Part shown: positions 6,132-11,049 of the stretch, in pieces
How the letters are laid out: the number at the start of each line of letters is the position of its first letter
How positions within the stretch are numbered: position 1 is the stretch's first letter
From: Eubacteriaceae bacterium
GTDB taxonomy: Bacteria; Bacillota; Clostridia; Eubacteriales; Anaerofustaceae
Assembly (NCBI GenBank): GCA_017613995.1
Contig: JAGACT010000005.1
Coordinates: forward strand, 1-11,049
Direction: 5' to 3'
DNA: 11,049 bases
The notes under the pieces: generated by a model
What the model saw: only the letters and a program-made list of their open reading frames with translations
Databases searched by the model: none
Told to the model about the DNA's origin: nothing
Position numbers and translations under genes: made by a program

Positions 6132-7100
6132 TTAATACGTTCTGTGGTGTCTGAAAAGGGGCACCGGGTCCGCGAAAGCCTCGACGCTTCCCTTCGACAG
6201 GAACATGTCGTAGCATATGGCAAGACTCAGTACGAATCCGATAAGCAGCGTCAGATAGTTCTGGGATATCTCTCCCGGGACCTTGGCGAGGTATCCGAAG
6301 AATTTCAGCTTTTCAGACTGTCCCAGGCTCGCGGCCCTGGAATACTTTGTAACCGTCCCGAGGCATGTGCCGAAAAGTATGCTGCACAGGTTGCCCAGGC
6401 ATACCGTCCTGATCTTGTACAGTCCCGGGGATCCTCCCCTAAGATCATACAGCTTTTTGCAGGCGTATCCGATCCCGAGTCCCACAAGACTCGTCAGACG
6501 GAACGGCAGATTAAACGAATAGATCAGGGACCAGACGAGGCCCGCGGCCACAACGGCCGTGATCACGCCTACTCTTCCCTTCTTGTCCGTGTTTCTGGGG
6601 ATATTTCGGTCCTGGAACTTCCCCTTGCTCTCCTCACGGATCTTTTCCTCGCACTCAAAATGAACATTTTTGATCGAAGCGTTGTACTCTATGAGCACCC
6701 TGTCACCCTTGGCAAGAGGTTTGTGACAGTAGCAGCAGTGGGTTATCCCCGGGAGTTTTGCCTCCTTGAAATAGGAGGTGATCTCCTGGATGAAGCCTCC
6801 CATATAGTAATAAAGGCCTTTTTCGACGACGAAGGAAAATTCGAACTCCCCGTTATCGTAACGGTAATCCGTGAGCTTGCTCCCGTTCTCCCTGTTGATC
6901 TCCCAGATTTTGTCATCGATCTTTTCCAGGATCTCATCCTGATCTTCCTCATGTACGTATGCGTCTATCACCAGCACCCCCCGATCGTCCTCCGCGAAAA
7001 TGGAAACGATATATCCGTTGATGTTCTTGTATACGAATCTCTTGTCTATCTCGGCCATATCGAATTCCTGCTGGAGCTGCTTTATATCTGTTGTGAGCAT
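6132..7100 (-). CDS. unknown protein with a C2HC zinc-site-like motif and a C-terminal membrane domain
   Basis: Protein of 322 aa that I do not recognise as a named family. Residues 1-115 are a soluble, acidic alpha/beta-looking region. Residues 122-150 hold C122-x2-C125 and H147-x2-C150, a spacing reminiscent of LIM or treble-clef zinc sites. A charged linker follows (151-176). The rest is hydrophobic, with likely membrane segments near 177-197, 202-216, 232-250 and 281-301, separated by short basic loops. The zinc region would lie in the cytoplasm if the positively charged linker stays inside. The ATG at 7100 has GGGGAG (7108-7113) on the minus strand. It appears monocistronic, with a tRNA gene behind it and a shared bidirectional terminator ahead. 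The function cannot be assigned. Confidence 0.8.
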   Translation of the reverse strand: MLTTDIKQLQQEFDMAEIDKRFVYKNINGYIVSIFAEDDRGVLVIDAYVHEEDQDEILEKIDDKIWEINRENGSKLTDYRYDNGEFEFSFVVEKGLYYYMGGFIQEITSYFKEAKLPGITHCCYCHKPLAKGDRVLIEYNASIKNVHFECEEKIREESKGKFQDRNIPRNTDKKGRVGVITAVVAAGLVWSLIYSFNLPFRLTSLVGLGIGYACKKLYDLRGGSPGLYKIRTVCLGNLCSILFGTCLGTVTKYSRAASLGQSEKLKFFGYLAKVPGEISQNYLTLLIGFVLSLAICYDMFLSKGSVEAFADPVPLFRHHRTY

Positions 7101-7143
7101 TGCCGTTCTCCCCGTAAATGATATTCAATGTACGTCTAAAATA

Positions 7144-7149
7144 ATTATA
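7144..7149 (-). promoter_or_regulatory. -10 element candidate for the zinc-site membrane protein gene
   Basis: A perfect TATAAT on the minus strand about 45 bases upstream of the start codon. No good -35 stands at 16-18 bases. A TTGTCA occurs too far upstream. Only the -10 element is supported. Confidence 0.35.
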
Positions 7150-7184
7150 AGTTAAAACATGGGAGTATCCGTCTGATTTTTGAC

Positions 7185-7211
7185 AAAAAAAGAAAACCTG
7201 CCGCAGGCAGG
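7185..7211 (-). terminator. terminator of tRNA-Thr
   Basis: On the minus strand CCTGCC-TGC-GGCAGG is followed by TTTTCTTTTTTT. It lies 17 bases beyond the CCA end of the tRNA, so the tRNA is a single-gene transcript. Confidence 0.88.
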
Positions 7212-7228
7212 GAAAAAAACCATAAAAA

Positions 7229-7305
7229 TGGAGCTCCCTGGCAGATTCGAACTGCCGAACCTCTTCATTACCAATGAAGTGCTCTACCTCCTGAGCTAAG
7301 AGAGC
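7229..7305 (-). tRNA. tRNA-Thr (anticodon GGU)
   Basis: A full cloverleaf of 77 bases folds on the minus strand. The acceptor stem pairs GCTCTCT with AGGGAGC (one G-U pair). The D arm is GCTC/GAGC. The anticodon arm pairs CTTCA with TGAAG around the loop TTGGTAA, giving anticodon GGT. The T arm pairs GGCAG with CTGCC around TTCGAAT. The discriminator is T, and the CCA end is encoded (TGG at 7229-7231 on the plus strand). G1-C72, C2-G71 and G34-G35-U36 are threonine identity elements in E. coli. The variable loop has six bases (AGGTTC) rather than the usual four or five. Confidence 0.95.
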
Positions 7306-7323
7306 GCCGTTAAAGACTTTACA

Positions 7324-7352
7324 AGTATAATACAGAAAACCTTCAATTGCAA
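7324..7352 (-). promoter_or_regulatory. promoter of tRNA-Thr
   Basis: On the minus strand TTGCAA (7347-7352), a 17-base spacer and TATACT (7324-7329). Transcription would start roughly 12 bases before the mature 5' end at 7305, which suits RNase P processing. Confidence 0.75.
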
Positions 7353-7377
7353 TAATTAACGCTAAATAATTTTATAT

Positions 7378-7402
7378 GAGCCGTTCCCTGAGGGAACGGC
7401 TC
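7378..7402 (-). terminator. terminator hairpin of the YidC-like gene
   Basis: Arms GAGCCGTTCCC (7378-7388) and GGGAACGGCTC (7392-7402) form a perfect 11-bp stem with a 3-base loop, starting 4 bases beyond the stop codon. On the minus strand the tail is ATATAAAATTATTT, AT-rich rather than a clean T-tract. It insulates the next tRNA promoter. Confidence 0.75.
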
Positions 7403-7406
7403 CGGA

Positions 7407-8141
7407 TCATTTGGTTTTATTCGATGACGAGCCCGAAGAACTCTTTGAAGAAGCGGGCTTGGCGATCCTCTCCGTGGCAAGCTTCGTGTACTTCTTTTTC
7501 GAGAAATACATAAGCAGAAGGAGATCCGCGAGCTTGCAGGTCAGCATGAACAGAGCTGCTCCCGTGGGAAGGACGATGCACATAAAGGACTCCGCAATCC
7601 ATATCGCATGATCTACCTTCTCCTGCTCCACGAAACGCTTTTCCTCCATCTGTGTGTCATGGAATATCTGAAGTCCGACGACAGCGATAACGGTGAACAT
7701 CGACATGGCGCTGTTCATGGAGAAGTATTTCTGTGTCATGGCCCAGAGGGGAGATGTATGCAGACTGATCTGATTGACAACGAACTCGTCCAGGGATGCC
7801 GCTGCGGTATGCATCAGCGGCTCGAACAGGGCAAGGCCCACCCAGATGCAGGGCGCAGCCTCGGTCAGGAAAAGAGTCAGGGAGCCGAGCATTCCGTATC
7901 TGTTTGCCATCAGCAGCTTCGTGATCTCCTCGTTCGCCTTCTTTGAGTTGTTTTTGTGCTTTTTGCGGAGGGCTTCGACGTCTTCCTTCAGAAGCTCACC
8001 TATCCCGATGCTCTTGTAATAATCCCTGTAGATGATAAAGAATATCAGTTTCGATATCAGAGCCAGAATAACAAGGCCCCAGAAATAGTTTCCGGTCAGG
8101 TCCTTGAAAGAATCCAGCTGGTCGCCGATAAAGTCAAGCAT
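7407..8141 (-). CDS. divergent YidC/Oxa1/Alb3-like membrane protein
   Basis: Protein of 244 aa whose layout matches Gram-positive YidC insertases. A first membrane helix (about 18-38) is followed by a charged cytoplasmic hairpin (40-80, with KEDVEALRKKHKNN at 52-65 and KKANEEITKLL at 67-77). A helix follows at about 84-108. Further helices lie near 145-162 and 180-213, including LPTGAALF (191-198), which resembles the P-x-x-L-x-x-Y-W block of YidC. By alignment from memory with SpoIIIJ, the groove arginine of LLIRLLL corresponds to K31 in LISKLIF. No lipoprotein signal or cleavable signal is seen. The tail (228-244) is rich in Ser and Lys. The ATG at 8141 follows AGGTGG (8146-8151). It is a single-gene unit and not beside rnpA or rpmH, so it is not the standard housekeeping copy by context. 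The assignment rests on topology and motifs. Confidence 0.6.
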   Translation of the reverse strand: MLDFIGDQLDSFKDLTGNYFWGLVILALISKLIFFIIYRDYYKSIGIGELLKEDVEALRKKHKNNSKKANEEITKLLMANRYGMLGSLTLFLTEAAPCIWVGLALFEPLMHTAAASLDEFVVNQISLHTSPLWAMTQKYFSMNSAMSMFTVIAVVGLQIFHDTQMEEKRFVEQEKVDHAIWIAESFMCIVLPTGAALFMLTCKLADLLLLMYFSKKKYTKLATERIAKPASSKSSSGSSSNKTK

Positions 8142-8250
8142 GGTTCCACCTCACGTTATTCCCGGCAGGGTACCGGTTCCAGTATCATAATTATATCAAT
8201 ACAGCGTTTATTATCTAAATCATTTGGGCGAAAAAACTCTATCGCGATGT

Positions 8251-8279
8251 AAAAAACGGCACAGCGTACGCTGTGCCGT
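8251..8279 (-). terminator. terminator of the MATE exporter gene
   Basis: Arms ACGGCACAGC (8256-8265) and GCTGTGCCGT (8270-8279) with a GTAC loop make a perfect 24-base palindrome. On the minus strand it is followed by a run of T (8251-8256). It lies about 20 bases beyond the stop codon at 8298. Confidence 0.93.
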
Positions 8280-8297
8280 GACGGTTTGAAGTCAGCC

Positions 8298-9821
8298 TTA
8301 CATTTCGCCTCTGAGACGCATGGCCCTCCACTTTCCGGACTTGTATCTCTCGTTGATTACAAGAGCTCTTACGATCTGGTCGACAACGATGGCGATCCAG
8401 GCTCCGAAGAGGCCTATATCCCATACTCTGACGCAGAGGTACGCCACGAGAGTTCTGCAGAACATAACGGTGAAGAAGGTGAGCACCATGGTGAACTTCG
8501 TATCGCCGGCGCCTCTGAGCACACCGGAACGGACGAACTGCATCGACTGGAAGGGCTGGATAAGACCCACCATGATGAGCACCTGGGCACCTGTCCTGAT
8601 GACTTCCTCGTTCTTGTTGTAAAGCCAGATGATATCCTTTCCTGCGAAGATGAACAGCAGTCCGACGCAGGTGGAAAGGATAAGGCCGATCCTCTGGGAG
8701 TATCTCGCGTAGATCTCCGCCATATCCAGCCTCTTCTTTCCGAGGCACTGGCCCACGAGGGTCGTGGACGCGTTACCCACGGACTGGCCGGTCATGAAGC
8801 TCATGGCCTGAATGTTCATACAGATGGAATGGGTCGCGTAGGCGATGTCTCCGAGGGAAGCAACGATCCTTGTGAACACGATCTGTCCAGCGCGCATGAA
8901 CAGCTGCTCCACCAGGGCGGGGAGTCCGATGGACACGATGTTGCGGATGATATCGCCGCTGAATTTGAACTTCTGATGATATCTCAGAGAGATGAATCTG
9001 TTCTTTCTGAGGATGACGATAAACGCGATCGTGGTGGCGGTGCACTGTCCGATAACGGTGGCCAGAGAAGCTCCTGCCACGCCCATCATCGGGAATCCGA
9101 ACTTTCCGTAGATCAGAAGGTAGTTGAAAATGACATTCACTACGTTCGCCGTGGTGTTGTAGATGAGGGGCATCCTGCTGTCGCCTATACCTCTCAGGGT
9201 AGCCGTTATGGTAAAGGTACAGCACAGCGGCACGAAGCCGTACATCTGTATAAGGAAGTACTGTTTGGCATACTCGAACGTCACGTCGGAGATGCCGTAT
9301 CCAATACACAGCCTCATGATGGGGGTGACCCATATGACACCGATGGTCATAAACAGCGTTGCAAGAACGATGTTTATGTACAGAGCATGCTTGAATATCT
9401 GGTTCGCCTTCGCGCGGTCCTGCTGGCCCCTGGCTCTCGCTATAAGGGCCGTGGCGCCCACGTTAAGGGACATCATCATGGTCATGAGCAGGAACTTGGG
9501 CTGTCCTGCAAGACCGACTGCGGAAAGTGCCTGGACACCCAGCATTCCCTTGAGGCTTCCCACCATGATCTGGTCCGCCATGCTGGTGAGCTGTGCCAGC
9601 ACCATCTCCAGGAAGGACGGCCATGCGATCCTTACGATATCGCCGTAGATCTGTTTGTCGGTGATGCCCTCGGGAAGATCCGCCTTCTTGACTCTGCTCT
9701 TCAGATCCTCTTCGGTAACCGTACCGAAAGGAAGATTATCCAGTGAAGATCTGATTACTTTCAGCTTTGGTTCTTCGATGACGACCTCGTCGTCGTTCAA
9801 TTCTTTCTTTTCCTCTTCCAT
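8298..9821 (-). CDS. MATE family efflux transporter
   Basis: Protein of 507 aa from the ATG at 9821, a multidrug and toxic-compound extrusion exporter that moves substrates out using a Na+ or H+ gradient. About twelve membrane helices are spread from residue 60 to 495 in two similar halves. Family-like segments are WPSFLEMVLAQL (67-78), the MADQIMVG region (81-88), RGIGDSR in the first half and RGAGDTKF in the second. The two halves show the internal repeat typical of MATE proteins. The first 55 residues are hydrophilic and acidic, longer than the short leader usual in this family. The GTG at 9848 is an alternative start adding nine residues. The ATG at 9821 has GGAGG (9825-9829) only three bases away, so the exact start is not settled. 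The substrate is unknown. It is monocistronic, with inverted repeats in the leader. Confidence 0.92.
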   Translation of the reverse strand: MEEEKKELNDDEVVIEEPKLKVIRSSLDNLPFGTVTEEDLKSRVKKADLPEGITDKQIYGDIVRIAWPSFLEMVLAQLTSMADQIMVGSLKGMLGVQALSAVGLAGQPKFLLMTMMMSLNVGATALIARARGQQDRAKANQIFKHALYINIVLATLFMTIGVIWVTPIMRLCIGYGISDVTFEYAKQYFLIQMYGFVPLCCTFTITATLRGIGDSRMPLIYNTTANVVNVIFNYLLIYGKFGFPMMGVAGASLATVIGQCTATTIAFIVILRKNRFISLRYHQKFKFSGDIIRNIVSIGLPALVEQLFMRAGQIVFTRIVASLGDIAYATHSICMNIQAMSFMTGQSVGNASTTLVGQCLGKKRLDMAEIYARYSQRIGLILSTCVGLLFIFAGKDIIWLYNKNEEVIRTGAQVLIMVGLIQPFQSMQFVRSGVLRGAGDTKFTMVLTFFTVMFCRTLVAYLCVRVWDIGLFGAWIAIVVDQIVRALVINERYKSGKWRAMRLRGEM

Positions 9822-9835
9822 ATTCCTCCATTTCC

Positions 9836-9898
9836 TGTGCCTCGGCACAATCCTGCTTCCCGTACGTTACTAAAGACAGACTGATCAAATGGGAAGCA
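9836..9898 (-). promoter_or_regulatory. inverted repeats in the leader of the MATE gene
   Basis: Two nested signals precede the ribosome binding site. TGTGCC-TC-GGCACA (9836-9849) is a tight dyad six bases before GGAGG. TGCTTCCC (9854-9861) and GGGAAGCA (9891-9898) are complementary 8-base arms 29 bases apart. Either could be a mRNA stem that limits access to the start or a regulator site. No known riboswitch is recognised. Confidence 0.4.
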
Positions 9899-9928
9899 CA
9901 ATAATAAGATACCTTAATAATATCCTCT

Positions 9929-9957
9929 ATTATAATACTTCCTTTCAGTTTAAAGAA
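9929..9957 (-). promoter_or_regulatory. candidate promoter of the MATE gene
   Basis: On the minus strand a perfect TATAAT (9929-9934), a 17-base spacer and a weak TTCTTT (9952-9957). The leader to the start codon would be about 100 bases, long enough to contain both inverted repeats. Confidence 0.5.
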
Positions 9958-10032
9958 GCATTTGCATTCAAAATTTCTTCTTTTTTGCACAAATACAATC
10001 CCCGGGCCTCATTCTGATGCGCCGGGACGAAC

Positions 10033-10058
10033 AAAAACCGCCTTTTAAAGGCGGTTTT
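10033..10058 (-). terminator. terminator of the C69 dipeptidase gene
   Basis: The arms AACCGCCTTT and AAAGGCGGTT make a GC-centred stem flanked by A and T runs. On the minus strand the stem is followed by TTTTTGTT. It begins about 20 bases beyond the stop codon at 10080. The flanking runs would also allow termination in the other direction. Confidence 0.9.
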
Positions 10059-10079
10059 CAGTTTCGGCAGAGCCAAATC

Positions 10080-11049
10080 TCACGCGTCGGAGCGCGAGAA
10101 CGAGTTTTTCATCTGCACGCTGGCGTCATACAGGACAAGGTCGAGCAGCTCGTCCGTCTTCTCCTTCAGGACCTGTGCCATTTCGTCGTTGGCCTTTTCC
10201 AGGTATGCCTCGACAGCCTCCGGGCAGTCCACTGCTCCTCTGTCGGTCTTTGCCACATGCTCATGTCCAAGGCTCATCATTTCGTTCTCATACCTCTCCA
10301 CGTGCACATGGCATTCATGGAAATGGGCGTCCGCCAGCGCCGCGATAACGCGGTTTTCCCAGTAAAAATTCTCGGTGGTGACCCGCTTTGAGGTATCCGC
10401 CAGGTAGCCCGGGGTCCGCCTGACGTTGGCATAGAACGGGGCCAGGGCATTGAACACGTTCGAGCCGCAGGCGATCCACTCCACCGCCATGAACTCTGAT
10501 CCGACATAGTCTCTGAGCTGGGTCACGGCAACGAAGTTGTTGCGGTTGATGCCGATGGGCCTGAAGCGCCCTGATTCCGACAGATCCCCGTACTGAGCGT
10601 AGGGATCGTATTTCGTTCCCTGGTAATGGGAGGACAGCACATACTTTATGTCCTCCAGGGTGACCTTCTTTTCCGGGACCATGCACCAGGGCAGGTCATC
10701 GGAATCGGGTCTGTAGCGGGCGTCCTCCCCGTCCCAGCCGCATGCGTTCGGCACGAGGTATCTGTGCATGTACCAGGCTCTGGGGGTATTGTACACATGA
10801 TCGGCGTCACTGCGGGAACCGAAGATGGCCCTGGTCCCTATAAGGCCGTCATATTCCTCCATGTCGGGATCCAGATGGTTGTCCCTGATAAATGAGAGAA
10901 GATCCGCCGAGCACAGATTCTCCCTTTTCTCCCCCATGGCATCGTTCATATCGAAAACGTCGATCCCCTGCTGGTTGGGACACACCACATAGCAGTCATC
11001 CGGTACCCTTCTTGCCATCCAGTGATGGCCTCCGATGGATTCGAACCAC
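10080..11049 (-). CDS. peptidase family C69 dipeptidase, C-terminal part (N-terminus outside the window)
   Basis: The frame stays open to the right edge, giving 322 residues. An internal ATG at 11018 is not the true start, because the ten codons before it continue family sequence (WFESIGGHHW). C69 enzymes are Ntn-hydrolases that cleave dipeptides, with a catalytic cysteine exposed at the N-terminus. That residue lies off the window and cannot be checked. GGHHWMARRVPDDCYVVCPNQ, spanning the edge region, fits the PepD-type pattern of a Gly-His segment, then VPDD, then NQ. Further family-like segments are RAWYMHRYL (about 80-88 from the internal ATG) and FYWENRVIAAL in the later half, followed by a helical, charged C-terminus. 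Total family length is usually 470-550 aa, so roughly a third or more is missing. It is the last gene of its transcript, given the terminator. Confidence 0.85.
   Translation of the reverse strand, partial: WFESIGGHHWMARRVPDDCYVVCPNQQGIDVFDMNDAMGEKRENLCSADLLSFIRDNHLDPDMEEYDGLIGTRAIFGSRSDADHVYNTPRAWYMHRYLVPNACGWDGEDARYRPDSDDLPWCMVPEKKVTLEDIKYVLSSHYQGTKYDPYAQYGDLSESGRFRPIGINRNNFVAVTQLRDYVGSEFMAVEWIACGSNVFNALAPFYANVRRTPGYLADTSKRVTTENFYWENRVIAALADAHFHECHVHVERYENEMMSLGHEHVAKTDRGAVDCPEAVEAYLEKANDEMAQVLKEKTDELLDLVLYDASVQMKNSFSRSDA

Noticed and set aside
6144..7121. A 325-codon plus-strand open frame opposite the zinc-site membrane protein
   Set aside because: No ribosome binding site or domain is seen. 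The minus frame has a ribosome binding site, an ordered zinc-type motif, membrane helices and a matching terminator.
8286..9746. A 486-codon plus-strand open frame opposite the MATE gene
   Set aside because: The minus-strand product is an unmistakable MATE transporter. The plus-strand product is rich in His, Asp and Gly, a typical shadow of membrane-protein codons.
11037..11049. tRNA T-arm-like string GGTTCGAATCC on the minus strand at the right edge
   Set aside because: It is in frame within the C69 dipeptidase coding sequence, and no cloverleaf can be formed from the visible bases.

Overview
The window looks like chromosomal DNA from an anaerobic Bacillota, most likely a Clostridia-type gut or sediment organism. 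Base composition is near balanced, with G/C-ending codons in genes and AT-rich promoters. Strong GGAGG-type ribosome binding sites precede nearly every gene, and intrinsic terminators close most transcription units. The gene content (URO-D/methyltransferase-like paralogues, C69 dipeptidase, flavodoxin, MATE exporter, CCA-encoding tRNA-Thr) fits that group. The taxonomic call is inference. No mobile element, CRISPR array or phage gene was seen.

Layout. (1) 293-1356, plus: an S51-type peptidase / class I glutamine-amidotransferase-like protein, then a small lysine-rich protein of unknown function, closed by a terminator. (2) 1472-4531: two divergently transcribed members of the uroporphyrinogen decarboxylase (URO-D) superfamily separated by a 356-base intergenic region. 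The minus-strand copy (457 aa) carries a C-terminal extension. The plus-strand copy (387 aa) stops where that extension begins, and a 51-aa ORF directly downstream resembles the missing tail. (3) 4607-6127, plus: a near-consensus promoter, an arylamine N-acetyltransferase, and a flavodoxin. (4) 6132-9821, all minus: a protein joining a C2HC zinc-site-like motif to a membrane domain, a tRNA-Thr(GGU) with its own promoter and terminator, a divergent YidC/Oxa1-like protein, and a MATE exporter with inverted repeats in its leader. (5) 10080 to the right edge, minus: a C69-family dipeptidase whose N-terminal part lies outside the window.

How the genes may work together. The most distinctive part is the divergent URO-D-like pair with the fused versus detached tail. 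Both proteins lack the His-x-Cys zinc signature of the MtaA/MtbA methyltransferases at the expected place and share an acidic E-(D/E)-N-W motif there. They may be methyl-group-handling or other small-molecule enzymes of an unassigned subgroup. No corrinoid protein or activase lies in the window, so a complete methyltransferase system cannot be claimed. The adjacent NAT and flavodoxin genes form a second unit, and a shared role in aromatic or xenobiotic metabolism is only a hypothesis. The YidC-like protein, in which the conserved groove arginine appears to be lysine, is the second item most worth following up.
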